This document shows, one piece after another, positions 29,328 to 37,702 of a DNA stretch of 64,000 bases (positions are counted from its first letter, which is position 1; each line of letters starts with the position of its first letter). The notes under the pieces were generated by a model. The model was not told the origin of the DNA, did not search any database, and saw only the letters and a program-made list of their open reading frames with translations. Made by a program: the position numbers and the translations under genes. Source of the stretch: Cellulophaga sp. BC115SP (lineage in GTDB: Bacteria > Bacteroidota > Bacteroidia > Cytophagales > Spirosomataceae). The stretch covers positions 186,001 through 250,000 of the forward strand of contig NZ_JAAALB010000001.1 in NCBI RefSeq assembly GCF_009905545.1, given 5' to 3'.

Positions 29328-30695
29328 ATGAAAAAAACTGTCGTAATTGATATAGTTGGACTAAGTACCAGCGTAATTGGTGAACATACGCCATTTTTAA
29401 AAAAGTATTTTGAAGAACATCATTTTACTCATATCAAACCTGTACTTCCTGCCGTAACTACCACGGCTCAAAGCACGTATGTAACTGGAAAATTCCCTGA
29501 TAATCATGGCATTGTAGGGAACGGCTGGTATGATAGAACTGACTCAGAAGTGAAGTTTTGGAAACAATCTAATAAGCTAGTACTATCAGAAAAAATCTGG
29601 GATGCTGCCAAAAAATTAGATCCTAACTTTACTTGCTCAAAGATGTTTTGGTGGTACAATATGTATTCAACAGCTGATTATTCCGTAACACCTCGACCTC
29701 AATATCATGCCGATGGAGTAAAGGCACCCGACTGCTATTCCCACCCTTCGAGTTTGAGAGATGAACTACAAGCAGCACTTGGGACTTTTCCACTTTTTAA
29801 CTTTTGGGGGCCCAATGCCAATCTAAAATCTTCGAAGTGGATAGCAGATGCCTCTGTTTGGGTAGACAAAAAACATGACCCTACTTTGACGTTAATCTAC
29901 CTTCCACATTTGGATTATTGTTTACAAAAATATGGCGTCGATTTTTCGAAAATTCATAAAGAACTAGGTGAAGTAGACAAATTGGTTGAAGATTTAGTGA
30001 CGCATTATCGCCAAAAGGATTGTAACATTATTTTGCTTTCTGAATATGGTATCAATACCGTCAACAATCCAATTCATGTCAATCGTATTTTACGCGAAAA
30101 CAACCTAATCAATGTTCGTGTAGAAAAAGGATTAGAGCTATTGGATGCAGGCGCTTCGCAAGCATTTGCAACCGCTGACCACCAAATAGCACATGTATAT
30201 GTTAACGACAAAACTCAGCTAGAAAAGGTAAGAACAATCTTAAATAATATTGCTGGTGTAGCTTTAGTATTGGACGAAAATACCAAAAAAGATTATCATC
30301 TTGACCATGAACGTTCAGGCGATTTTGTCTTAATGGCTGATGCAGATAGCTGGTTTACCTATTACTATTGGTTTGACGATGCTGTGGCGCCAGACTATGC
30401 TCGTTTGGTAGATATTCACCGCAAACCAGGCTATGACCCAGTAGAGATGTTCATGAATCCTAAAAACCCTTTGATTAAGTTACGCGCTGCTTACAAACTT
30501 GCCCGTAAACTTCTAGGATTCAGATATTTAATGGATGTTATCCCATTGGATGCCACACTGGTAAAAGGCTCGCACGGTGGTATTAACATTGGTAAAGAAT
30601 ATTATCCTATACTAGTTACAGACAAAGCACTCGACAAAAAGGAAATCGATGCTACAGAGGTTTACCAAGTCATTTGGGAGCATTTGGTCAACTAG
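29328..30695 (+). CDS. eboF: EboF-type alkaline phosphatase-superfamily protein (nucleotide pyrophosphatase-like)
   Basis: 455 residues, no signal peptide. The fold is that of type I phosphodiesterase/nucleotide pyrophosphatases. VVIDIVGL gives Asp8; PAVTTTAQSTYVTGKFPDNH gives the presumed nucleophile Thr44; YLPHLDYCLQKYG gives Asp196; KGSHGG gives His416. Three usual metal ligands are changed: the His four residues after Asp196 is Gln200, and the SDHG motif reads SEYG (Glu239, Tyr240). The metal site therefore looks altered, and activity may be lost or different. Last gene of the cluster; a 12-bp hairpin follows. Confidence 0.88.
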   Translation: MKKTVVIDIVGLSTSVIGEHTPFLKKYFEEHHFTHIKPVLPAVTTTAQSTYVTGKFPDNHGIVGNGWYDRTDSEVKFWKQSNKLVLSEKIWDAAKKLDPNFTCSKMFWWYNMYSTADYSVTPRPQYHADGVKAPDCYSHPSSLRDELQAALGTFPLFNFWGPNANLKSSKWIADASVWVDKKHDPTLTLIYLPHLDYCLQKYGVDFSKIHKELGEVDKLVEDLVTHYRQKDCNIILLSEYGINTVNNPIHVNRILRENNLINVRVEKGLELLDAGASQAFATADHQIAHVYVNDKTQLEKVRTILNNIAGVALVLDENTKKDYHLDHERSGDFVLMADADSWFTYYYWFDDAVAPDYARLVDIHRKPGYDPVEMFMNPKNPLIKLRAAYKLARKLLGFRYLMDVIPLDATLVKGSHGGINIGKEYYPILVTDKALDKKEIDATEVYQVIWEHLVN

Positions 30696-30701
30696 TAAAA
30701 T

Positions 30702-30742
30702 TTACTGAGCGATTGAAGAAGATACGACAATCGCTCAGTGAA
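30702..30742. terminator. bidirectional terminator ending the ebo cluster
   Basis: A perfect stem ACTGAGCGATTG / CAATCGCTCAGT with a 12-base loop, flanked by AAAATTT and GAAAATC. It lies between the convergent eboF and lipoprotein genes. Confidence 0.75.
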
Positions 30743-30754
30743 AATCATCTAAAA

Positions 30755-31453
30755 CTATTGATTTGTTAGTTCAATAAATTCTACATTTACCCCTGTGTAG
30801 TACAGAGTCGTAGTCGCCTCGAAGCCTGAATCTGTACCAATGATAAGCCATAATTGTCCATTTGCATCAGTTTTGCCAGTAAAAGTACCTGTGCGCTTCA
30901 CCAAAGTGTATTGATTTTTATCGGTCCCATTAGCTACATTTCCCATTACTTTCATGTCTTTACCATCGGCAGCCTGAGAAATTTTTCCTACATTTTTGAT
31001 TCTGTAATAGCCATTATCAACCTCTTTTTTCGGCTCGATTGCACTAAATCCTGCTCCGAAATACACGCTCTCTCCTGGAGAACCACCCACTCCCATCATG
31101 CCGTTGGGTACAGTACTTGCAAACTCAACTTCAAATTTTGCACTATAGGTTTGATTGGGTTTCAGACCAGTTACTTTCTTTTTCAAGAACATAAATAAAT
31201 CATCACTGTGATTATTTCCTGAAATTCGTAAAGCTTTTTTCGCGGTGTCTAAAGGTGCAGGTAGTTTAGCATGGCTATAACTTAATTCATAAAATACAGA
31301 ATCCGTTTTGGGATAATCTGCAAAATCGCCGATCCAACCTTGATTACTTGTGGTAAATTTATCAGATAAAACAAAGCGTGTAGGGAAGCTATCATTGTCT
31401 GAACAAGACATCAAAGTAGCCGCAGCGATGATACTAAAAAGGTATTTTTTCAT
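30755..31453 (-). CDS. lipoprotein of unknown function
   Basis: 232 residues. The leader MKKYLFSIIAAATLMSC ends in a lipobox (LMSC), so the mature protein starts at Cys17 and is lipid-anchored. The rest is beta-rich, like a jelly-roll or galactose-binding fold (WIGDFADYP, LRISGNNHSDDLF, AKFEVEFAST, QLWLIIGTDSGFE). I see no catalytic motif. It converges on eboF and is separated from it by the shared terminator, so a functional link to ebo is not indicated by orientation. Confidence 0.8.
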   Translation of the reverse strand: MKKYLFSIIAAATLMSCSDNDSFPTRFVLSDKFTTSNQGWIGDFADYPKTDSVFYELSYSHAKLPAPLDTAKKALRISGNNHSDDLFMFLKKKVTGLKPNQTYSAKFEVEFASTVPNGMMGVGGSPGESVYFGAGFSAIEPKKEVDNGYYRIKNVGKISQAADGKDMKVMGNVANGTDKNQYTLVKRTGTFTGKTDANGQLWLIIGTDSGFEATTTLYYTGVNVEFIELTNQ

Positions 31454-31904
31454 AATGTTGTGTTGATTTGTTTTGCTTTAAAGAGTGCGCAAAATCAACG
31501 GAAGGTTGGAACGAGGTTGGAGTTTTTCTGAAAAAAATGTTTAATAAATTGACTACCAGAATATTAAATTTTCATTTTCCTCTAAACTTTAAAATAGCAG
31601 AGTTAGGAATAACATTTGACTCAAGTAAAAAATTGAGTATAATTCCTTTTTTTTATTTTTTTGTGTAACTTTATCATATCAATATTTATATTGGTTTATC
31701 AAAACACAGCAAAAAAATATTTTTCTCCTCTGTAAGCTACAATTTTCAAGTTTTATCAAAAAATATTTACATAAAAATCAACAAATTTACAATTCTACCC
31801 TTTTTCAATTTAAGTTTTTCAACTCAATTTATTTTAGTTTTACATTTTTTTCAATAATGTATTATTCTCTCTAATTCAATAATCTCCTACTATTATGTAC
31901 TATT
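31454..31904. other. very AT-rich divergent spacer
   Basis: About 450 bases between the divergent lipoprotein and the gene at 31905, with long T and A runs. No convincing gene; a short open frame at 31468 is likely chance. Promoters for both genes should be here, but none matches the TAnnTTTG consensus clearly. Confidence 0.4.
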
Positions 31905-32372
31905 ATGACACCTAAATTCGACAATTTACATCGCTTTGAACATCTAAGCCCGACCCTCAAAGCAGCTCTCGAGCAAAGAGCAATAACACAAATGAAAAAG
32001 TATCATGTGTTATTTAAAATCATGAAAGTCACAAGCCATGAGATAATTATTCAGACAAGTCAGCTTCAAAAAGATGACAATGAACCCAATATTAAAGAAG
32101 TGTTGGTGAAAGTAACGGAGGAAGTATTTAGTCCATTTTTATATGGTAGAAGATTACGTATTGGCGTCAAACTTTTTATTCCAACAAATACTGACGTAGT
32201 AGATGCTCAGTGGATTTTGGATAAAATGGCACAGCAGAAGCTAAAATTTGAAGATTTAGAAAGGATTTTGGGGATAGAAAAATATACGCTTTCGGTTTAT
32301 ACCTCTGGGAAATATAAGCTCAATCGTGCCGAAAAAGGAATATTCTTTTACTTTTTACCTACCGTAATCTAG
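31905..32372 (+). CDS. hypothetical protein with possible C-terminal helix-turn-helix
   Basis: 155 residues, no leader or membrane segment. The first 110 residues are alpha/beta with no family I recognise. The last 45 (LKFEDLERILGIEKYTLSVY, then KLNRAEKGIFFYF) read like a helix-turn-helix in which GIEKYTLSVY is the recognition turn. It may therefore be a DNA-binding protein, but this is inference. It is followed by tRNA-Arg on the other strand. Confidence 0.6.
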   Translation: MTPKFDNLHRFEHLSPTLKAALEQRAITQMKKYHVLFKIMKVTSHEIIIQTSQLQKDDNEPNIKEVLVKVTEEVFSPFLYGRRLRIGVKLFIPTNTDVVDAQWILDKMAQQKLKFEDLERILGIEKYTLSVYTSGKYKLNRAEKGIFFYFLPTVI

Positions 32373-32432
32373 TGGCACAAATCAAAGCAAGCATGAAGAA
32401 AAGGGATAGACAAGAAGAAGTATTAGAAAATG

Positions 32433-32507
32433 TGGTGGCTCCGGCGGGAATCGAACCCGCATCAAACGTTTAGGAAACGCCTATTCTATCCATTGAACTA
32501 CAGTGCC
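32433..32507 (-). tRNA. tRNA-Arg (anticodon CCU), CCA encoded
   Basis: Read on the minus strand: acceptor GGCACTG pairs with CGGAGCC, apart from one A-A mismatch and a G-U pair. There is a D-arm GTTC..GAAT, an anticodon stem GGCGT/ACGTT around loop TTCCTAA (anticodon CCT at positions 34-36), a T-arm GCGGG TTCGATT CCCGC, then ACCA. The cloverleaf is complete and CCA is in the gene. Confidence 0.93.
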
Positions 32508-32509
32508 AA

Positions 32510-32531
32510 GTGGTCTACCATAGGAGACCAC
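32510..32531. terminator. 7-bp hairpin between hflX and tRNA-Arg
   Basis: GTGGTCT / AGACCAC with an eight-base loop, without a T tract on either strand. It may mark the end of the hflX transcript or a processing site ahead of the tRNA. Confidence 0.35.
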
Positions 32532-32592
32532 ACAAAGCAAAATTACTTAAAAAAGTAAGTAATTAAAAGTTTCTCAAATCGAAACAAAAACT

Positions 32593-33882
32593 TTATTCTG
32601 CCCAGCTTTCGCTATTTTCAGTGTATGATTCACCAGTAGTGAGCCAGTTAGGGAAAATCTGGATATGTTTATTTTTCACCAAATTAAGCACAGTATCTCT
32701 TAATTCGTCTAGATTTTCCTTCTGCTCTGCTGAGATAAATACCGCCATAGGTTGAGGAGTGTGCAAATATGATTTTTTCAAAAACTCTGTAACTTTCTGA
32801 ATTCTTGAAGCTTGATCTTTTGGCTCTTCTTCCCAAGGATTCTCACCATGAACAACTTCCCAATCGTCCTGCTCTTTTTCAGTTGTTTCGGGTTCTACCT
32901 CAAACTTATCGATTTTGTTGAATATCAAAATCGTTGGTTTATCCGCTGCACCAATTTCAGTCAAAGTATCATTTACAATACCAATTTGCTCTTCGTAATT
33001 AGGGTGTGAAATATCCACAACGTGCAGCAAAATATCTGCTTCACGAACCTCATCAAGTGTCGATTTAAATGATTCAATCAACATGGTTGGCAATTTTCGG
33101 ATAAATCCTACGGTATCTGACAACAAAAATGGGATAGAATCAATCGTAACTTTTCGAACGGTAGAGTCTACTGTTGCAAACAATTTATTTTCGGCAAATA
33201 CATCTGCTTTTGCTAAACGGCGCATCAAAGTTGATTTACCAACGTTGGTATAGCCAACCAAAGATACACGCACCATTCTATCACGATTTTTACGCTGAGT
33301 TAGTGCTTGTTTATCGATTTGACGTAATTTTTCCTTCAAAAATGAGATACGGTCGTTGGCCGTACGACGGTCAGTTTCCAACTCTTTTTCACCTGGACCA
33401 CGCATACCCACACCCCCACGTTGCTTAGACAAGTGAGTCCACATACGTGTCAAACGAGGAAGAATATATTGCTGTTGCGCCAATTCTACTTGCGTACGTG
33501 CTTGTACAGTTTGCGCACGCATCGCAAAAATATTGAGGATCAGCAAACTACGGTCTAATACTTTTACCTCTTTTTGAAAATGCGCAAATTCGGCTTCGAT
33601 GTTACGAATCTGAATAGGAGAAAGCTCATCATCGAAGATGATCATATCCACATCATTGTCGATTACATACATCAAAATATCTTGCATTCGTCCCTTTCCT
33701 ACATACGTGCGGTTGTCGGGGCGTTCGAGTTTTTGAGTAAAAGTGTACAGCGTTTCGATACCCGAAGTATCTGCCAAAAATGCTAGCTCATCGAGATATT
33801 CTTTGGTCTGAGCAGCATTTTGTTTCTGTGTTTGAACGGCAACCAAAACTGCCGTTTCTTTTTCTTTATAAGTACTATGCAT
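32593..33882 (-). CDS. hflX: ribosome-associated GTPase HflX
   Basis: 429 residues. The N-terminal HflX domain (TYVGKGRMQDI, FDDELSPIQIRNIE, DRSLLILNIFAMRA) leads to the glycine-rich linker RGGVGMRGPGEKELETDRR and the G domain. The G domain has LVGYTNVGKSTLMRRL (G1), DTVGFIRKLP (G3) and IFNKIDK (G4). The protein binds the 50S subunit and rescues or splits stalled ribosomes under stress. An acidic insertion near residues 330-355 (EQDDWEVVHGENPWEEEPKD) is typical of Bacteroidota copies. A good promoter match lies 65 bases upstream. Confidence 0.95.
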   Translation of the reverse strand: MHSTYKEKETAVLVAVQTQKQNAAQTKEYLDELAFLADTSGIETLYTFTQKLERPDNRTYVGKGRMQDILMYVIDNDVDMIIFDDELSPIQIRNIEAEFAHFQKEVKVLDRSLLILNIFAMRAQTVQARTQVELAQQQYILPRLTRMWTHLSKQRGGVGMRGPGEKELETDRRTANDRISFLKEKLRQIDKQALTQRKNRDRMVRVSLVGYTNVGKSTLMRRLAKADVFAENKLFATVDSTVRKVTIDSIPFLLSDTVGFIRKLPTMLIESFKSTLDEVREADILLHVVDISHPNYEEQIGIVNDTLTEIGAADKPTILIFNKIDKFEVEPETTEKEQDDWEVVHGENPWEEEPKDQASRIQKVTEFLKKSYLHTPQPMAVFISAEQKENLDELRDTVLNLVKNKHIQIFPNWLTTGESYTENSESWAE

Positions 33883-33946
33883 AAAGCTTATTTATCGAAT
33901 TCACTTACCGAGAGGATAAGATTTATATCGCTGAATCAATGTGTTT

Positions 33947-33979
33947 CAAAGCTATATCCGCTCTAAGTGTGTGTGCAAA
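33947..33979 (-). promoter_or_regulatory. promoter of hflX
   Basis: On the minus strand TTTGC (TTTG at 33976-33979) is followed after 21 bases by TAGCTTTG (33947-33954). This matches the Bacteroidota -33 TTTG and -7 TAnnTTTG elements at correct spacing, about 65 bases ahead of the start codon. Confidence 0.6.
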
Positions 33980-34155
33980 TAAATGGCATAAGGCTTACGG
34001 AATCCAATTATGCCAGACAAAATTATTTTATATTTACTAGAGATTTATATCGGGTTAAATCATTCATTTGATAACATAAAGCCGAATGACAAAGATACAG
34101 CTTTCTTGCTAGAGTTAGCATGTCAAACTTTAAAGCATCGGCATACTAAGTTCTG

Positions 34156-36051
34156 TTATGAATGTTGATTTAATGTATCCTGATATGGCGCAATAATTAG
34201 GTGGTTCTCATTATGGATACTCAGTGTATGACCATATTTTTGTGCAATTTCTACGACTTCTTGGGGCTGTAAACTACCCTTTTGAAATAATACTTTCGAC
34301 AAGGCAACCAAATAATCTTTGTTTTGTACCAAAAGCTCCTGCGTTTCTTGCTCTAAATTTTTCATCATTTTCTCAATCGACCAGTCAGTTACTGTCATAT
34401 CCATGCTGTATTCTGCTGAACTCATGTAATAAGAAGCAAAATTACGGTCGAAGCCAAACTTGCGAATATATTCCATCACTAAACCTGCGGCATCTTCTCG
34501 GTCAAAACTTTGTGCAATTGTGACGTTTTCTTCGCCAAAAATTAATGATTCAGCTAATCCTCCTGCTAAATAAATTTTGATTTTCTTTAAAACATTTTGC
34601 TCTGACATGTGTATCTGATGAGGGAATGAAAATCCTCCCGCATACGATGACGCCACCCTTGACTTAAGCTGTAATGGGGCAACTCCTAACAGTAAAGAAT
34701 ATGCCACTGCATGACCAGATTCGTGCACAGAGATATTAGCAATCATATCTGGCAAATTGTTTTGACGAATCAAATCTACTTTTCCTATGTAAGGAATACG
34801 CTTTTCGGAGGTTTCGCCCCAAGTAGCAATGAGTTCTTTTTCAACAAAATTATAATCCAAAGTAATTTCCTCTGCACTTTCCACTAATGCTTCAAAAATA
34901 ACACTGGATAAGTTGGCTTCAACAACATCTACAATACTCGAAAAAACAGGTCTAACACCTTGAACAGGGAATACTCCGTTTTGATAAACCAGTTGTTTAA
35001 CGGCATCCGTTATTGTCGTCTTCAAAGCAAAATGCTCAATGTTACGTTTCTCAATCTTACGAATTTCTAAATCAATGAGCGCATTAAAATCTTGCTTTTT
35101 GAGTGACCGATAAATCAGGTGAATATTTCCAAAACGTGCGACTTGTTCTGGTTTAAACTTTCTAGAAAGCGCCTTTTTAATATCAATAATCGTGATTTTT
35201 TCAGTAAAAGCTCTAAAAATATCAGCATCTACATCTGTTTCACCTGCTTCATCAGCCATTGAATATGCCTCATCGAGGTTACCACTGATAATAATTAAAG
35301 TTTTAGCATGATTAATCGGTTCAAAAACGGTCTTTTTATCTCGTTTTTGTTGCATAATTTTCAACATATCATCCTCTTTCATCTCTGCAATTTCATGTAC
35401 AGACTCGTTAAGGACAAAAGTTTTCTTCAAATTATACGCTTCCCATAACCCTACCAAATCATCATCTTCATCAGATATATCATCGTCCACAGGTTTATTT
35501 TTACGCTTCTGACGCTGTGTAGAAGAATGCATATAGCGCTGCATATATTCATCTATCGACTCTTTGTTGTCTTTTTTGGAAAGTCGTCCATCGGATAACA
35601 ACTCCCAAAAATCCTGAGAACGGGTATTTGTAACCACTTTTCCTTCGGGGTCGATGGTATAAAAGCGTTGTATTTCATCGAATAATACAATAGCTGGCTT
35701 GCCATCATTGATACAGTTGCTCTCAAAAATAGAAGCTACCGAAGTGTACCAATAATTTTCGCCATGTGATAACTCAACTTCTACAAATCTATCTTGATAT
35801 TCTAGTTTTGAAACCAATCGACGTATCAAATCGGTTTTTCCTACGCCTGTCATACCCCAAAGGTTTACAACAATAGGACGAACCAATACATCTGGCATCA
35901 AATACCAGATTTGGATATAATTGATTAATTCGTCGATAATATAGTCAATGCCGATAAATTCGGATTTCAGCTCTTGTTTGATAACCTCTAGGCGACGTTT
36001 TTTGATATTTATTTCCTCTAGGTTTATTTCAACCTTCTGTTCTGTGCTCAT
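34156..36051 (-). CDS. AAA+ ATPase fused to M41 (FtsH-type) metallopeptidase domain, soluble
   Basis: 631 residues. The AAA+ module has Walker A GMTGVGKT (66-73), Walker B AIVLFDEI (D125, E126), a charged insertion near residues 180-205 (DDDISDEDDD) and a ClpB/HslU-like small domain (GVFPVQGVRPVFSSIVD) near residue 370. The C-terminal M41 domain has ISVHESGHAVAYS (H443, E444, H447) and, about 70 residues on, LAGGLAESLIFGE with IAQSFDRED providing the third zinc ligand (about D517). No transmembrane segments are seen, unlike FtsH. It is presumably an ATP-driven cytosolic protease. Substrate unknown; gene stands alone. Confidence 0.85.
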   Translation of the reverse strand: MSTEQKVEINLEEINIKKRRLEVIKQELKSEFIGIDYIIDELINYIQIWYLMPDVLVRPIVVNLWGMTGVGKTDLIRRLVSKLEYQDRFVEVELSHGENYWYTSVASIFESNCINDGKPAIVLFDEIQRFYTIDPEGKVVTNTRSQDFWELLSDGRLSKKDNKESIDEYMQRYMHSSTQRQKRKNKPVDDDISDEDDDLVGLWEAYNLKKTFVLNESVHEIAEMKEDDMLKIMQQKRDKKTVFEPINHAKTLIIISGNLDEAYSMADEAGETDVDADIFRAFTEKITIIDIKKALSRKFKPEQVARFGNIHLIYRSLKKQDFNALIDLEIRKIEKRNIEHFALKTTITDAVKQLVYQNGVFPVQGVRPVFSSIVDVVEANLSSVIFEALVESAEEITLDYNFVEKELIATWGETSEKRIPYIGKVDLIRQNNLPDMIANISVHESGHAVAYSLLLGVAPLQLKSRVASSYAGGFSFPHQIHMSEQNVLKKIKIYLAGGLAESLIFGEENVTIAQSFDREDAAGLVMEYIRKFGFDRNFASYYMSSAEYSMDMTVTDWSIEKMMKNLEQETQELLVQNKDYLVALSKVLFQKGSLQPQEVVEIAQKYGHTLSIHNENHLIIAPYQDTLNQHS

Positions 36052-36475
36052 AAGTTTAATTGTTATTTACGTGGCGGGAAACTAAGTCTTTGGGCATCGT
36101 ATTCATTTCATGCTACGGAATGAACGAATTGGGCAATGACATCCAGAATAGCTTCTGAATACATAACAATTGCTAAAACAAAAAAATTGAAATTTACAAT
36201 GACTAAGTTCCCTAAAATAATTTGTAATGAATCAAAAGCAATGAATACCCTCTTATGAACTATGTCCATAGAGCCTCTATCCGATTGATAGATTCTAAAA
36301 TGATGTAAAGGTTCAATGAAATGCCTTTACTAGGAGAAGAAATTAGGAGAAAAATATAGGAACTTCATGACTTTACCCTAAGGGTGTTTTTATTTTTTTG
36401 CAAAGGTACTGTTTTTTTATTTACTGTAAAATAGTTAAGGTAGATTTTATTAGGAAGAAATACCAATGAGTGAAG
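36052..36475. other. gene-free spacer
   Basis: No convincing frame. It leads up to the composite repeat at 36476 and holds the upstream region of the AAA-M41 gene. No clear promoter match is visible. Confidence 0.35.
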
Positions 36476-36565
36476 TGATATTGAGTGATTGAGTGATTAA
36501 ATCTACATGCCACCAGTAGAGACGCAATGCTTTGCGTCTTAGGTTGAGTAAAATCTAGCATAGTA
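36476..36565. repeat. composite GAGTGATT / GAGACGCAATGC repeat, copy 2
   Basis: GTGATATTGAGTGATTGAGT then CAGTAGAGACGCAATGCTTT, with GCGTCTTAGGTTGAGT. It has the same order as 10576-10690, with a perfect inner palindrome AGACGCAAtgcTTTGCGTCT here. Confidence 0.6.
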
Positions 36566-36570
36566 GCATC

Positions 36571-36608
36571 AAAAAAGCGGTCGAAAAACAATTTTCGACC
36601 GCCTTTTA
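36571..36608. terminator. hairpin, terminator-like
   Basis: GCGGTCGAAAA / TTTTCGACCGC stem preceded by AAAAAA and followed by CTTTT. Its sequence is close to the hairpin at 22954. It lies about 110 bases downstream of the DUF2911 gene on the minus strand. Confidence 0.7.
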
Positions 36609-36639
36609 AAATTAAATGCTTTAACACCTAGACATTGAG

Positions 36640-36720
36640 CCAAAGAGTATGTATTATTTCATTTAAAATATTCTTTAACTCTTCGCTTATGGCATATCGC
36701 TTAAAGCATAAGGCATAAAA
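36640..36720. repeat. degenerate copy of GCCTA/TAAGGC repeat
   Basis: CTTATGGCATATCGCTTAAA with GCATAAGGCATAAAA, immediately after the DUF2911 stop codon. Weakly similar to the 170-bp family. Confidence 0.4.
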
Positions 36721-37554
36721 TTATTTCAAAGTAGCAATCAATTTCTCATTCAATGCTACGTAATCATCGTTTTTAGCCTCTTTAGCTAATACAATAGACT
36801 GATTTGCTGCTGTTACTGCAGCAGTTTTGTCACCCATTTTAGCTAAGATTTTTGCTTTTAAATGTACCATCCAAAAAGCTTTCGGACTGTTTTCGATAGC
36901 TTTGTTTGTCCAAGCTAAAGCTTGTTTCAAATCTTTTCCTGTTTCGAAATAGTAGCTAGCCGCTTGGAAATAAGGACGGTTATCTACGTTCATAGCTGTC
37001 TCAATTGACTTCGAAATCTTAGCATCGATGTCTGCTACTACAGGAATATTGATTTGTGTTTTTTCCCAAGAAACTTGAATATCAGCCGTTGCAGGAGTTA
37101 CATTACCCAATTGAATCGTGAAAGTCTCAACTGATGATGTCAATGCTACAGGTTTCACTTTGAAACGAGCAACATCTTCCTCTTTTTTGTAACCATCGAT
37201 ACCCCAGTTACCTAATCCTTTGTTGAAAATCACTTCCCATTCATCTTTGTTTGGAACAGTATAAAGCACATAAGTACCTGCTTTTACAGCTACACCACCT
37301 ACGGTTACGTCTTCACCAAAAGTTACTTTAGTTGCCGCATTAGCACCTGTTCTCCATAATTTGCCATAAGGAGCCAAGTCACCAAATACAGTTCTGCCCT
37401 TCATGTTGGGTCTTGAGTAGTTTACTTCGATAGAAGAAAGTGCAAAATCCTGCTTAATAGTTTGTGTTGGACTAGGTGCAGGAGTTTTGATACCTTGAGC
37501 CTGTGCTGTCATGATAGAAGCCACGGCTACTAATGCTAATAAAATCTTTTTCAT
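36721..37554 (-). CDS. DUF2911 protein, exported
   Basis: 277 residues with signal peptide MKKILLALVAVASIMTAQAQ. The DUF2911 domain covers about residues 30-175: VNYSRPNMKGRTVFGDLAPY, KLWRTGANAATKVTF, AGTYVLYTVP and WEVIFNKGLGNWG are its hallmark blocks. The last 90 residues are helical and TPR-like (YYFETGKDLKQALAWTNKAI, KAKILAKMGDKTAAV). DUF2911 proteins are common in Bacteroidota and have no established role. A candidate -7 box lies 55 bases upstream. Confidence 0.9.
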   Translation of the reverse strand: MKKILLALVAVASIMTAQAQGIKTPAPSPTQTIKQDFALSSIEVNYSRPNMKGRTVFGDLAPYGKLWRTGANAATKVTFGEDVTVGGVAVKAGTYVLYTVPNKDEWEVIFNKGLGNWGIDGYKKEEDVARFKVKPVALTSSVETFTIQLGNVTPATADIQVSWEKTQINIPVVADIDAKISKSIETAMNVDNRPYFQAASYYFETGKDLKQALAWTNKAIENSPKAFWMVHLKAKILAKMGDKTAAVTAANQSIVLAKEAKNDDYVALNEKLIATLK

Positions 37555-37608
37555 GATAATGTTAAAATTGGAGAATTGTTTGAAGACTATTCAATCATTT
37601 TGAACAGT

Positions 37609-37616
37609 CAAAAGTA
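37609..37616 (-). promoter_or_regulatory. candidate -7 box for the DUF2911 gene
   Basis: Minus-strand TACTTTTG matches TAnnTTTG. No TTG sits at the standard upstream distance, so the match is partial. Confidence 0.35.
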
Positions 37617-37702
37617 CAACTTTGTTTTACCTAATGGCATATTATAGCGACAAGAAGATGTAAAAATTCGACCAATAACTCTATTCCTTCCCCTATCGGC
37701 AT

